From NCBI RefSeq assembly GCF_039544005.1, contig NZ_BAABKV010000001.1, positions 8,122,001-8,186,000 on the forward strand: a stretch of 64,000 bases of DNA, in the 5' to 3' direction. Shown in pieces: positions 18,016 to 27,938 of the stretch. Each line of letters begins with the position of its first letter. The stretch's first letter is position 1. Source of the DNA: Kitasatospora paranensis (GTDB taxonomy: Bacteria > Actinomycetota > Actinomycetes > Streptomycetales > Streptomycetaceae). The translations under genes and the position numbers were made by a program. The notes below the pieces were generated by a model. That model saw only the letters and a list, made by a program, of their open reading frames with translations. It had not been told where the DNA came from and searched no databases.

Positions 18016-18171
18016 ATGCCCATCGATTCCGCTCCTGCGAGGGAAATGCAGAGCGACGTGCAAGCGGTGGAGATCGTCTTTTCGACGCTGCCGGAACTGG
18101 GAATGGACCGGATGACGGCAGAGGGTGTCGAGTTCGTGCTCTGCGCCTCCGCGCTCACCGCCCAGGTCTGA
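18016..18171 (+). CDS. 51-residue peptide, candidate precursor of a peptide natural product
   Basis: The start ATG has a strong ribosome site (GGGAGGT, six bases before). The product has an acidic, leader-like first half (MPIDSAPAREMQSDVQAVEI) and a hydrophobic, Cys-containing C-terminus (EFVLCASALTAQV). It matches no precursor family I recognise. The next three genes encode a PP-loop ATPase, an Fe(II)/2-oxoglutarate oxygenase and a P450 on the same strand with short gaps. That context suggests post-translational modification of this peptide or use of it as a scaffold. It could instead be a small carrier or an unrelated small protein. Confidence 0.55.
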   Translation: MPIDSAPAREMQSDVQAVEIVFSTLPELGMDRMTAEGVEFVLCASALTAQV

Positions 18172-18261
18172 TCCCGGCGCAGCGGCGGCCCGACCGAACC
18201 GCCGGGTACTGCCCCGCGCGGGGCGCCACCGGCGGAGACACCCGACCCGAGGAGCCTGCCC

Positions 18262-19448
18262 GTGCCCGACCGGCTTCCCATCCAGTTGGAGGACGTCCTC
18301 AGCACCCGTCCGCTGGACCTGACGGACCTGACGATCGGCGCGCTGCTGGCGGCCAACCGGCTGCCGGAGACGATGTTCCAGCCGTACGTGCTGCGCGGCG
18401 GCGACGTCACGCCCGTGCCGCTGTCGACCCGGTTGGCCGACCTGCCTCCGGACGCCGACGAACTGGTCGTCCGCGCCATCCGCAACACGCTCTTCCCCAC
18501 GATCCTGCCGACCGACCCCGCTGCGTCCCACGGGACCGCCGAAGGCGTCGGATTCCGCTCGGTACGGACCGGTGCGGACGGCAGGGCCCGTGAAGTGATC
18601 ACGGCGGTCGGGGCGGATGAGGCGCGCGGGCTGGTTGTCGGCCAGGTCCGCGAATTCGACCGCACGTACGGCATCGCATCGTCCGGATGCATTTTCGGAA
18701 TATCCGGCGGGGGCGACAGCAATGCGCTCGCCCACGGTCTTGCCGATGTCGTTCCCCGGGACAGACTGATGGCCTTCACCCTCGTCTTCGGCGCGGTCTT
18801 CTCGCCGGCGGCCGCCGTACGGGCCGGGCTGCTCTGCCAGGATCTGGGAATCGAGCACCGCGTCCTGAAGCCGTCCGACATCGCCGAGCTGCTGGGGATC
18901 CGCACGTCCCTCGACGAGCTGTACGAGGACTTCCGCGAGGCCTTCACGCACGAGGCGCTGCACTTCTTCGGGACCTTCCTGATCCTCCGGGTGGCGCGGA
19001 CCCTGGCCGACCGACGCGGCGCGACGGACCTCGCCTTCGGCTACAACCGGGAGGACCTGCTCGCCGAGGCGCTCTTCATGGTGATGAACGGCAACCGGCC
19101 GCTGCAGTACCCCGTTCGCCCGCTGGGCGCCCACCGGGTGATCATGCCGGTCTGGAAGGTGCCGAAGCTCCTGCTCGACGCCTGCCATCCGAACTTCAGC
19201 CTGGAGAACTACCGGGAGCGGGACCCGTACACGACGCGCCAGCGCAGCCTCGCCTTCTTCCTCGCGCACGCCATGGACTCCGCCTACCCCTCGCTCGGCC
19301 TGAGCCTGCTGACCGGGCTGTCCGAGACCCTGGCCGGGGCGTGGGGGAGCTCACCCACGACGAGGACCTCGACGTGTTCCTCACGCCCCAGGCGAGCCCG
19401 GAGAGCGTCGACCGGGTGCGCCAGCTGCTCGCCCGTCACTTCGGCTGA
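18262..19448 (+). CDS. PP-loop (N-type ATP pyrophosphatase) enzyme, apparent frameshift
   Basis: About 396 residues restored; GTG start with GAGGAG upstream. The PP-loop SGGGDS is at residues 148-153 and a downstream GYNREDLLAEAL motif resembles the GHNxDD segment of TtcA/TilS-type ATPases. Such enzymes adenylate a carbonyl or base for attack by sulfur or an amine. The 147-residue N-terminal extension matches nothing I recognise. The frame breaks after SETLAGA; one extra G in the five-G run at 19343-19347 continues as GELTHDEDLDVFLTPQ to the stop at 19448. A role in activating the adjacent peptide, for example in thioamide or amide formation, is inference. Confidence 0.7.
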
Positions 19449-19461
19449 GGCGGGGGCCGCG

Positions 19462-20304
19462 ATGCCGTTCACACCCCTCGCCGTCCCCGACCTGCCGGTG
19501 CCGGCCGACCTCGTCCCGCTGCTGACCGGATGGCCCGCGGCCGCGTCCCCGGAGCTGCTCAAGGGCCTGCACGTCGCCCGCGACACCGGTCTGCTCGCCC
19601 GGTTGCGGGCCGACGGCGAGGTGTTCCGCACCGATCTGCGCGAGGCACTGGCCGGTCCTGCGCGCAGTGCCACCGTCAGCTTTCCCCGGGCGGCGCTCAC
19701 CGTTGCCGTGGTGTCGATGGTCGGGGACCTCCTCGGCCGTTACGACCTCCCGGCCGGCACGACGCTCGGCGGCCCCGTCTCCGAAGTGCCGACCGGCGGC
19801 GTCGACCGCTACGAGCAGGCCTGGCACACCGACAGCACGCCCTGGCTGCGGCCGAACCGGTGGAGCGTGCTGGGCCTGCTCCGGGAGGACCCGGCTCTGC
19901 ACGAGCCGGCCACCGGAGTGCTCCCCTGGTCGCTGGTCGACGAGCACTGGGAGGGCGCGGGCGCACTCCCGGCGGCCCTGCGGGAGGAGCACGTCTCCTG
20001 GCGGGAGCGCTATCCCCGGCTCGAACCCCTGCACGCACCGGTCGGCGGTACGGTGCCGCGGTGGTTCCGGCCGGCCCTCGACGCGTTCCTCGGCGGTGAC
20101 ACCCCGGCCGCCGGGGCCGGACGTGAACTCGAACGGCGGCTGGCTGCCGTGCCGCGCTGGTACGAGGCCGTGGTCGCCCCCACCCGGGTGCTGGTCTTCG
20201 ACAACCATGCGGCCCTGCATCGCGGCCCGGCCATCGCGCGGCCGAGCGCCCGCACGCTGCTGCGGTTCAAGGTCGACGGCGTCCCCGAGGCACCCCCGCG
20301 CTGA
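19462..20304 (+). CDS. Fe(II)/2-oxoglutarate-dependent oxygenase (TauD/TfdA-like)
   Basis: 280 residues, ATG 13 bases after the previous stop. The iron facial triad is visible: His122 and Asp124 (AWHTDST) and His253 (DNHAALHRG). A downstream Arg (SARTLLRF) probably holds 2-oxoglutarate. The spacing fits the clavaminate synthase/TauD superfamily, which hydroxylates, halogenates or desaturates small molecules and peptides. Same-strand neighbours suggest tailoring of the cluster product. The ribosome site is weak, so coupling to the upstream gene is likely. Confidence 0.8.
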   Translation: MPFTPLAVPDLPVPADLVPLLTGWPAAASPELLKGLHVARDTGLLARLRADGEVFRTDLREALAGPARSATVSFPRAALTVAVVSMVGDLLGRYDLPAGTTLGGPVSEVPTGGVDRYEQAWHTDSTPWLRPNRWSVLGLLREDPALHEPATGVLPWSLVDEHWEGAGALPAALREEHVSWRERYPRLEPLHAPVGGTVPRWFRPALDAFLGGDTPAAGAGRELERRLAAVPRWYEAVVAPTRVLVFDNHAALHRGPAIARPSARTLLRFKVDGVPEAPPR

Positions 20305-20368
20305 CCCGCCGCCGCGCCCACCGACCGGGGCACCGGCCCGACCGACCGACCGAGGAAGGGACACCGGC

Positions 20369-21456
20369 ATGACTCCGACCGGCTACCCGGAACTGTCCCT
20401 CGCGCACCGCCCCGATCTGTTCGAGGCGATCCGGCTCCACGGCCCGGACCCGGCGGAGCCGCTGTCCCGCTGCACCTTCGGGCAGCGGCCCGGATGGCTG
20501 GTCCGCGACCTGGCGTGGGCCCGGCTCCTCCTCACGACCTCGGTCGGGCAGAAGTCTCGCCCCGCGCACTCCCAACGACTGCTCGGCGGCGTCGGAGCCA
20601 TGCGCGGCGAGCGGGTACGGAGCGTCAAACGCCAGCTGGTCGCGGCGATGGGCGCCGCAGCGGGCCGGCCGGACGAGATCGTCGACCACCTGCGGGCCAC
20701 CCTGCCCGGCGGTGCGCTCCCCGCGCCCAGGGAGCGGCTGACCGAGGCCGTGGCCTCGGCGATGCTCGCCCAGGTCACCGGGCAGCCCCCGGTGCTGTGG
20801 ACGGCGCGCGGCTCCGCGTTCTCGTCCGGCGCAGCTGGGCGGCACTGGAGCGCCCGGCCGGGGCGGCGGGCGACCTCGGGGCGGAGCTCCGTGACGATCT
20901 GCTGGCGTTCGTGGCGGGGCTGGTCGTGGGAGGCGACTCCGCCTTCCTGCGCCGCCTCGCGGCCGACGGCTGGAGCTCGGCGCAGATCGCGGAGGAGCTA
21001 CGGGCGATGGTCCTCGCCGGATGGGGGAGCACCACGGCGGCGGTCCTCAGCGCGATCTCCCTCGGCGTGCCCCCGGACGCGCCGACCGTGGCGATCGACG
21101 AGGCGCTCCGGCTGTACCCGCCGAGCTTCATGATCGCGCGGGCGGTCGTCGAGGAGCGCGCCGTGCTGCCCTTCACCGTCGGCGACCTGGTGCTCGTCAG
21201 CCCCTGGCTGATCCACCGTCACCCCCGGGGCTGGCGGTCGCCGGACTCCTACGACCCGGGCCGCTGGGCCGGTACGGCCCGACCGTACTGGTTCCTCCCG
21301 TTCGGGATCGGGCCACGCCGCTGCCCGGCAGCGCGATTCGCCCGGGCGCAGGTCTCGGCCGCTCTGCGGCTGCACCGCCCCGCGCCGTGTCCCCGGCCCG
21401 GCACGCTCGCGCTGGTCGAGCTGCGCAGCCCGTCGCTGGTGCCGGACTGGGCCTGA
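20369..21456 (+). CDS. Cytochrome P450, apparent frameshift
   Basis: About 362 residues restored, with GGAAGG before the ATG. The I-helix (MVLAGWGSTTAAVL), the ExxR helix (EALRLYPP) and the heme-thiolate loop (FLPFGIGPRRCPAARFA) are intact, so it should be an active monooxygenase. The N-terminal third is in one frame and the rest in the next; one extra C in the five-C run at 20786-20790 joins them as GQPPGAVDGARLRVLVRR. It is shorter than the usual 400 residues, mainly at the N-terminus. It closes the four-gene cluster beginning at 18016. Confidence 0.8.
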
Positions 21457-21510
21457 CGCCGAGATCCGGGCCCGCCCTGCACGGCCCGGCCGGCGGCCAC
21501 TCCGGCAGCA

Positions 21511-21563
21511 CGGCAGGATGTTCGCCACCGGACCGTACGGCAGGATGTTCGTCATCGGACCGT
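21511..21563. repeat. Tandem pair of 26-bp direct repeats
   Basis: Copies at 21511-21536 and 21538-21563 differ at two positions and begin CGGCAGGATGTTCG. They lie between the P450 stop and the secreted protein gene, about 180 bases before its ATG. They may be a tandem regulator site or a simple duplication. Confidence 0.6.
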
Positions 21564-21739
21564 CCGTGCGATCGATTTCGGCCCCGGAGTGGCCGGAAGA
21601 ATCCGGGCGGGACCGAGGAGCTCCCCGCCGGACGTCACTTCTTCGGATTTCCCGACCGGGCATTTCCCCGATCCCTACCGTCGGGAGCGGGCAGAGGCCG
21701 GCATCCTGCCGGCCGCCCGACGAGCAAGGTGGGGAATCC

Positions 21740-24264
21740 ATGCGGACACGCCTCCTCTCACCCCGAACCGCCATCCTCCTGCGAGCCTTCGCGGCCGTCC
21801 CGCTGACGGCCGCCCTGCTGACCGGGGCCGGAACACCGGCCCGGGCCTCCGGCGCACCCGACGGAACGTCGGGCTCCGCCCTGACGAAGTCGGTGCAGGA
21901 CATCACGCACCCCGGTGCCGCCGCCGTCGACCACGGCGACACGGTGAACTGGGCCATCGGCTACCGCAACGCGGCCGACTCCCCGGCGGGCGCCCCCGCC
22001 GCGATCACCGACACGATCAGCGGGGCCGGCACCGCCCAGACGTACGTGCCCGGTTCGCTGCGCACCCCGCCCGGGTGGACGCCGTCGTGGTCCACCGACG
22101 GATCGACCTTCTCCGCGACGGATCCCGGCAGCTCCGCCGTCGCGGTGCGTGCGGAGAACCCCTCGGCCCGTCCGGGCGGCACCGACCTGGGGGCGCCGCT
22201 GCTCGCGCCGGTGCGGCCCACCGCGCAGTCCACCGGCGGGGACGGGTTCACGCCCGTCCTGCACCGCACGGCGCTCGGGGAGGTGGAGTCCTGGAACATC
22301 TACCACCACGCGGGCGCCGCCGCCCGGAAGGTGGTGTGCAGCAGCCTGACCACCGGTCAGCCGTGCACCGGCGGCCCGTGGCCGCGGCCGCTCAACAGCA
22401 CTCCCGGACCGCTCGGTTCCGGCGACACCGGTGACATCTCCAGCCCGCTCACCCCCCAGTACGTCCAGGACCCGGACCGGGACGGGGTCGTCTACTACCC
22501 GGGCGTCTCGGCGGGCGCCGTGGGGGTCGGCTGCCTGGATCTCGCCGCCCGGGCGAACTGCGGCTTCGTCGCCCTGGAGGCGTCCGGCACCTCGCCGTCC
22601 TCCGCCAACAACCTGGCGGGCCTGGTCGCCGTCGGCGGCAACCTGTACGGCGTGGCGAGCACCGGCCAGGTCCTCTGCCTGGCCATGGCGTCCCGCACAC
22701 CGTGCCCCGGCCAGCCGTACGCGGCGATCGTGCCGCCCAACCACGACCTGCCCGGCAACCCCGGCGGCCTCTACCAGGGTGCGCTGACCGTGGCCGACGG
22801 CAAGGTCTTCGCCTCCTCCGCGCCGCTCACCTCGGGGTCCAGCGCCGCCGGACCGCCCGCACTTGGCTGCTTCGACCCGGCGAGCGGGAGCGTCTGCCCC
22901 GGCTGGGACACCCCGCACCCCGCCGGCCCCGGTGCCGCGTACAACACCTACAACGCCTACACCGCCTATGACACCGCGGGCCGGGCCGACGGCGTCTGCA
23001 CCACCACCGTGGGCGGCGCGAACCTCGCCACGGTCTGCTACACCGTCGCCGGGGCGCCGCTGACCCCGCCGGGCAGCCTTGCCGGCATCAACGGCGGGGC
23101 CTACACCTTCAACCCCGAGACGGTCACCTCCGAGGGCACCACCCGCAGCTACTTCCCGGTCTGGAACGGCGGCATCGCCGGTGCGACGGTCTGCCACGAC
23201 TGGACGCACGCCGCGCCCTGCGCGGGATTCCCGCTGCCCGCGGCCCATCCGGGCGTCAACGGCGGTGCCACCCGTGACTACGGCTACAGCTACGACGCCA
23301 CCACCCGGTGCCTGATCGGCCTCGGCGACGCCGGGGTGCTGTTCTCCTCGACCCCGCGTCCGGCGCCTCGCCCTGTGTGCACAGCGGGGCCACCGTCACG
23401 CTCCGCCCGTCCGCCTTCTACTGCGACGGCGCCGCCGGTCATGTGCAGGCGTACACCCAGGCGCGCCTGGACGACATCGACCTCGCCCACGTCGACCTGG
23501 CGGCCTCGCACGTGACCGTCGCCGACCCGGACGGCACGGTCCTCGCCCAGCCGCCGCTGACCGCCTCCGGCACGGTGGACCTCTCCGCCGTCAGCGCCGT
23601 CGACCACCCGGCCGTCACCGTCGCCGTCCAACTGGTGCTGACCTCCACCGGCGACTTCACCACCGACCACCACCCCGCCCTGGTGGTCGCCTACCAGGGC
23701 GACGCGCCCCAGGTCTGCTTCCGCACGGTCGTCACGCCGGACTGCGCCACCACCCGGCTCACCGACACCGCCACCGGGACGGACGCGACCGGCCCGCTCA
23801 CCTCCAACACCGTCACCGCCGCCGTGGCCCCCGGCAGCGCGTGCCGGCCGCACGTGACGGTCGTCAAGGAGATCTGCGCCTCGGACCATCCGCACGACTG
23901 CGGGCCCGGCGGCGCCGGACCTTGGGCCAAGATCAGTCCCGTCGGTCTGCTGCGGCTGCTCGGCACGGCGTACTGGCGGATCACCGTGACCGACGCCGGA
24001 CCGGTGGGCGCCGCCGGTGTGACCGTCAACGATGCCGTGACCCCTGCCTGCCGGACAGCGGCCGGCACCTTCGACCTGGCGGCCGGAGCCACCCGGCAGG
24101 TCTACTGCAGCTCCTTCCTGCTCGCCCTGCCCGTGACCAACACCGCCTCGGCCACCTTCGTCCCGGAGAACTCGCCCCCGGGCACCGAGTCCAGCACCAG
24201 CGCACCGTCGTCCGCGGTGGCGTGCTCGCTGCTGTGCATCCTGGCAGCGCCCGACCCGGCCTGA
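21740..24264 (+). CDS. Large secreted protein with DUF11-like beta-domains, apparent frameshift
   Basis: About 841 residues restored. A signal peptide (about residues 1-35, ending ARA) leads to a DUF11-like domain (DHGDTVNWAIGYRNAADSPAG). A long central region follows with repeated short motifs holding paired cysteines (GCLDLAARANCGF, GCFDPASGSVCPGW, VCHDWTHAAPC). A second DUF11-like domain lies near the C-terminus (YWRITVTDAGPVGAAGVTVND). The central repeats look like propeller or Kelch-type blades with disulfides. The frame breaks at GVLFS and resumes as DPASGASPC; one extra C near 23345 restores it. There is no sortase signal. It is probably an extracellular structural or adhesive protein. 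Confidence 0.65.
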
Positions 24265-24273
24265 CACCGGGCA

Positions 24274-24309
24274 CGGCGGGGCGGCCCGATCCGTCGGACC
24301 GCCCCGCCG
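24274..24309. terminator. Bidirectional hairpin terminator
   Basis: A perfect 11-bp stem (CGGCGGGGCGG, 24274-24284, with 24299-24309) lies between the convergent secreted-protein gene and the 103-residue gene. Confidence 0.75.
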
Positions 24310-24351
24310 GAGGGGTCTCGGATGTCGGGCGGCGGCCAGCCCGGCAACGGG

Positions 24352-24663
24352 CTAGATGCTCCCGAACAGCTTGTTCGCCTGCCAGGTGGCCTGGCTGGTG
24401 GGGTGGCTGGTATCGACCGTGGTGCCGGTCAGCCGGCCCTGGAAGTCGAACTGCCCGGTGTACCGGCCCGCGCCCATCTGGAAGGTGATCTCGTGGTCCG
24501 TGGCGCGCGTGTCGGCCAGGTCGATGAAGCCGGCCTTGCCGTCGATGTTGCCCCGTCCGTTGAAGGTCCCGTCCGGGTCCTCGCCGTCGATCTGCATGTG
24601 GACGGTGAATCCGTTGCTCTGCGTGAGATCCCAATCCCCGCGCACGTCCATGGGGGTACTCAT
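24352..24663 (-). CDS. Small beta-rich hypothetical protein
   Basis: 103 residues; ATG with AAGGGGA upstream. No signal or membrane segment. The alternating pattern (WDLTQSNGFTVHMQIDG, GRYTGQFDFQGRLTGTTVD) suggests a small beta-barrel with repeated Gly-Xaa-Gly turns, somewhat lipocalin- or avidin-like. I do not recognise a family. It is transcribed alone. Confidence 0.6.
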   Translation of the reverse strand: MSTPMDVRGDWDLTQSNGFTVHMQIDGEDPDGTFNGRGNIDGKAGFIDLADTRATDHEITFQMGAGRYTGQFDFQGRLTGTTVDTSHPTSQATWQANKLFGSI

Positions 24664-24875
24664 GGTGCCGTTCCCCTTTCGTCGAAACGTTCCCCTCCAA
24701 CCTACGCTCCGTGCAACTGACGTGCAGCTGAAGCAAGTTGGTTAACGAAGCAACGAAATTCCGGTTCGTTTGAGTGACAATTCGGCGCCACGGGCCCGGA
24801 TTTCGTGACCCAAGGTGACGGTCAATCCGGCCGCCCGAATCCCACCCTGCGGATCGCCACCTTTCGCCCCGTCGG

Positions 24876-25463
24876 CTACCCCATGCTCTTGGCGCCGTCG
24901 ATGGACTCGCGGATGATGTCGGCGTGGCCGGCGTGCTGGGCGGTCTCCGCGATGACGTGCATCAGCACGCGGCGGGCCGACCACTCCGCCCCGGCCTCGA
25001 ACCACGGGGCCCTGGGCAGCGGCCGGGTGGCACCCAGGTCGGGCAGGGTGGCGACCAACTCGTCCGTGCGGCGGGCCACCTCGTCGTAGTCGGCCAGCAC
25101 ACCGGCCAGCGTCTCGCCGGGCAGCAGCCGGAACTCGTCGGCCCGACGGGCGAAGTCGGCCTCGGTCCACGAGGTGAAATCGGGCATGGCCGACGGGCCG
25201 TCGACGATGAAGCCGGCCCAGGCCCGCTCGACCGAGGTGACGTGCTTGATCAGGCCGCCCAGGCACAGCTCGCTGACCGTGGTGCGCAGTCCGGCCTGCT
25301 CGTCCGTGAGGTCGCGGGTGGTGAAGCGCAGGAAGTGCCGCTGCTTGGCCAGCGACACCAGCAGGTCGGCCCGCTCGCCGGTCGCGGCCGGCACGTCGGT
25401 GGCCGCCTCGTCGACGGCCGACTCGTTGGAGGTCGACGTGTCGACGGTCAGGGACTCGCTCAT
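24876..25463 (-). CDS. DinB-family protein
   Basis: 195 residues. After a Thr/Ser-rich N-terminal tail the protein is a four-helix DinB fold. Metal-ligand histidines are in GGLIKHVTSVERAW and in HVIAETAQHAGHADIIRE. Members include metal-dependent thiol S-transferases for mycothiol or bacillithiol. A mycothiol-linked detoxification role is possible but not shown. It is divergent from a WYL-type regulator 136 bases away, which may control it. Confidence 0.85.
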   Translation of the reverse strand: MSESLTVDTSTSNESAVDEAATDVPAATGERADLLVSLAKQRHFLRFTTRDLTDEQAGLRTTVSELCLGGLIKHVTSVERAWAGFIVDGPSAMPDFTSWTEADFARRADEFRLLPGETLAGVLADYDEVARRTDELVATLPDLGATRPLPRAPWFEAGAEWSARRVLMHVIAETAQHAGHADIIRESIDGAKSMG

Positions 25464-25599
25464 GGTTTCCGCCTTCGGTAGGTGCTTCGGTGGGTGCTTC
25501 GCCGGGTGTTCCGTCGGACTTCCTGCCTCCGCCGGACACGTTCCACACTAGGAGCCACAGCGGTCACTTTCTGACCTGAATTGCGGGAGGATCGGAGTC

Positions 25600-26589
25600 A
25601 TGGCGAACACCAGCACCCGGACGCTGCGACTGCTCTCCCTGCTCCAGACGCACCGGTACTGGCCGGGTGACGAACTGGCCGAGCGGCTGGGCATCTCGAT
25701 CCGCACCCTGCGGCGTGACATCGACCGGCTGCGCGAACTGGGCTATCCGGTCGCGGCGCAGCGCGGCGTCGACGGCGGCTACCAGCTCGCCGCGGGCGCG
25801 GCGCTGCCACCGTTGGTGATCGACGACGAGGAGGCGGTCGCCCTCGCCGTGGGTCTGCAGGCCGCGGCGCAGGGCCCGGTGGAGGGCATCGCCGAGGCCT
25901 CGGTCCGGGTGCTGGCGAAGGTGGCGCAGGTGATGCCGGCCCGGCTGCGACGACGGGTCGAGGCGCTGCGCGCGGTGACGGTTCCCGCGGACTGGGGCGC
26001 GCCGGCCGGTGCGGGCGTCGATCCGGACGAGCTCACCCTGGTGGCCCTCGCCTGCCGCGACAGCGAACAGCTCGGCTTCGCCTACACCGCCGCCGACGGC
26101 CGAGGGACGGAGCGGACCGTCGAACCGCATCGGCTCGTCTGTCTCGACCGCCGCTGGTACCTGGTCGCGTACGACCTCGGCCGACACGACTGGCGCACCT
26201 TCCGCCTCGACCGGCTCACGGCGGCGCGGGGCACCGGCGCTCGGTTCAGGCCGCGTGACCTTCCGGCCGCCGACGCCGCCGAATTCGTCCGGGCCGGACT
26301 GACCGGTGCGCCCCGCCCCCATCGGGTCGAGGTCGTGGTGGACGCCCCGGCCGCGACCGTGCGGGAACGGATCGGCCGGTGGGGCGTGGTCGAGGAGGTC
26401 ACGGCCGGGCGCTGCCGCGTCCGCATGACCGCCGACTCGCTGGACTGGCCGGCGATGGCCCTCGGTGCGCTCGGGGCGGACTTCTCCGTCGTCGAGCCGC
26501 CCGAGCTGCTCGAGCTGCTCGACGACTGGGGCACCCGCTTCACCCGGGCAGCCCGTCATGAGCCGGGACCCCGTACGGCCGGTTGGTGA
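25600..26589 (+). CDS. YafY-type transcriptional regulator (HTH and WYL domains)
   Basis: 329 residues. An N-terminal winged helix (GDELAERLGISIRTLRRDIDR, about residues 25-46) is followed by a WYL domain with LVCLDRRWYLVAYDL and the arginine-rich FRLDRL segment, then a C-terminal WCX-like extension. WYL domains sense ligands, often nucleic acids or nucleotides. The start ATG follows GGGAGGATCGGAGTC. It probably regulates itself and the divergent DinB gene. Confidence 0.9.
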   Translation: MANTSTRTLRLLSLLQTHRYWPGDELAERLGISIRTLRRDIDRLRELGYPVAAQRGVDGGYQLAAGAALPPLVIDDEEAVALAVGLQAAAQGPVEGIAEASVRVLAKVAQVMPARLRRRVEALRAVTVPADWGAPAGAGVDPDELTLVALACRDSEQLGFAYTAADGRGTERTVEPHRLVCLDRRWYLVAYDLGRHDWRTFRLDRLTAARGTGARFRPRDLPAADAAEFVRAGLTGAPRPHRVEVVVDAPAATVRERIGRWGVVEEVTAGRCRVRMTADSLDWPAMALGALGADFSVVEPPELLELLDDWGTRFTRAARHEPGPRTAGW

Positions 26590-26768
26590 GGTCCTCTCAG
26601 GCGCACGGTCACGAGGGTTCTTCGGAGCCGCATCGGCCTTCTGGCGGAGTACCTGAGTGAGGCCGGTCTCATCGCCATGCATGCCGGCCGTGAAATGTGC
26701 CTTGTGTGGGGATTTTCGCAACTGAAAGGGTTTTACGAAACGGGGCCCACCTCATAGGCTCCACCCTC

Positions 26769-27248
26769 ATGATCGATTCCCCCGCAAAGCGTCACTGGCG
26801 CATGTCGCTCTTCCTCTGGGTCGGCCTGCCCTTCATAGCCTTCGTCGGAATTGCCAAGGCTGCGCCTGATCTCGTGCCGGCCTGGAAGGCGCAGAGCGGC
26901 AGCGGAGTCATCGGGACATTCACTGCCGCCCGGGAGGTCTGCAGCCACGGGTCGTGCGACTTCTACGGTGACTGGAAGGCGGCGGACGGCACTGCCGCGC
27001 GCACGGACGTCCTCCTGTACGACGGACCGGACTCCCTGCGAATCGGCGAGACGGCCGCAGCACGGGACTCCGGTGCCGCCGGCGGAGTCTTCTCCACGGG
27101 AGGCGGCTCCTCCTACCTGCTGGTGACGGCCTTTGCCGTCGGGGGTCTGGCGGCGGCGATCGCCTGGCCGGTGTTCCTCTGGCGCACCTGGCGTTCTTCG
27201 CGTGGGCGACACACTCCGTCACCGGAGTCCGCCGAGGCAGCCGCCTGA
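26769..27248 (+). CDS. Membrane protein with an extracytoplasmic domain
   Basis: 159 residues. Transmembrane helices lie near residues 12-30 and 115-138, flanking an external loop with a probable disulfide (REVCSHGSCDFYGDW). The ATG is eight bases after TAGGCT, with TTTTAC 18 bases upstream of that, so a leaderless transcript is likely. No family was recognised. Its 3' end overlaps the convergent Fic gene by 30 bases. Confidence 0.6.
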   Translation: MIDSPAKRHWRMSLFLWVGLPFIAFVGIAKAAPDLVPAWKAQSGSGVIGTFTAAREVCSHGSCDFYGDWKAADGTAARTDVLLYDGPDSLRIGETAAARDSGAAGGVFSTGGGSSYLLVTAFAVGGLAAAIAWPVFLWRTWRSSRGRHTPSPESAEAAA

Positions 27249-27938
27249 CCTGTATCCAGAAGGAGCCGGTCGGAAGACGGTTACCGCGTCGTTCCTGGAG
27301 CCGACCCCGCGTTGGGCGGTGGCCCGGCGGTGCGCGGCGCGGATCAGTACGGTGACCAGAGCCGCCAGGTCGAGGGCGCCGTCCGGGTCGTCCGCGTAAC
27401 GGGTGGTCTGCAGCGGTCCCACTTCGTCCAGGCGTACCCCTTCCCGGTCCAGGACGTGGGCGAGGACCAGCAGTGCCAGGCGGGCGTTGCCGTCCGGGTA
27501 GGGGTGGAAGAAGGCAGTGTCGAGGTACGCCCTGGCGGCGCGGGCCGGCAGGGGGAGCGACGGATCGTTGCTCTGGCGCAGGTACGCGGCGAAGTCCTGC
27601 CAGGTGTGGGGCGTGAGCCCGTACCGTTCCCGGCCGCCCTTGGCGTAGGCGTCGCTCCGGCGCAGGTGCACCTCGTCCACCCCGAGGACCAGCTTCTGCC
27701 AGTCGGCCAGGAGGGTCGGGGTGAGCGGTTCGCCCCGGGCGGCCGCGCTCCGCGACTCGGCCATCGCCGCGAGCAGTCGGTCGGCCCGGTCGGAGTCGCG
27801 GAGACGGACCGGGCCGTCGAACCACGCGGCGAGTCCGTCCACGGCAGGGCGCATCGGGGTCGGGCCCACTCCGGCCGCCGCGGACCAGTCGACCTGCTGC
27901 CTGACGCGGCACCAGGTGGCCAGCGCGTCATCGCTCAC
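27219..27938 (-). CDS. Fic/DOC-family protein
   Basis: 239 residues, GTG start overlapping the upstream gene by 11 bases. The Fic core motif is HPYPDGNARLA with the catalytic His at residue 145. The canonical motif is HxFxDGNGR; here the second Gly is Ala. Fic enzymes usually transfer AMP from ATP to hydroxyl groups of proteins, while Doc-type members act as kinases of EF-Tu. The overlapping upstream gene may be its regulator or antitoxin, but I did not locate a clear inhibitory motif. The last 35 residues look poorly conserved. Confidence 0.8.
   Translation of the reverse strand: MSDDALATWCRVRQQVDWSAAAGVGPTPMRPAVDGLAAWFDGPVRLRDSDRADRLLAAMAESRSAAARGEPLTPTLLADWQKLVLGVDEVHLRRSDAYAKGGRERYGLTPHTWQDFAAYLRQSNDPSLPLPARAARAYLDTAFFHPYPDGNARLALLVLAHVLDREGVRLDEVGPLQTTRYADDPDGALDLAALVTVLIRAAHRRATAQRGVGSRNDAVTVFRPAPSGYRSGGCLGGLR

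Noticed and set aside
18262..19448. Asparagine synthetase or lasso-peptide cyclase for the PP-loop gene
   Set aside because: There is no N-terminal glutaminase domain and the loop is SGGGDS with a GYNRED segment, closer to N-type ATP pyrophosphatases; the lasso leader peptidase and recognition protein are also absent.
21511..21563. CRISPR-like repeats
   Set aside because: Only two copies separated by one base, with no spacers and no cas genes.
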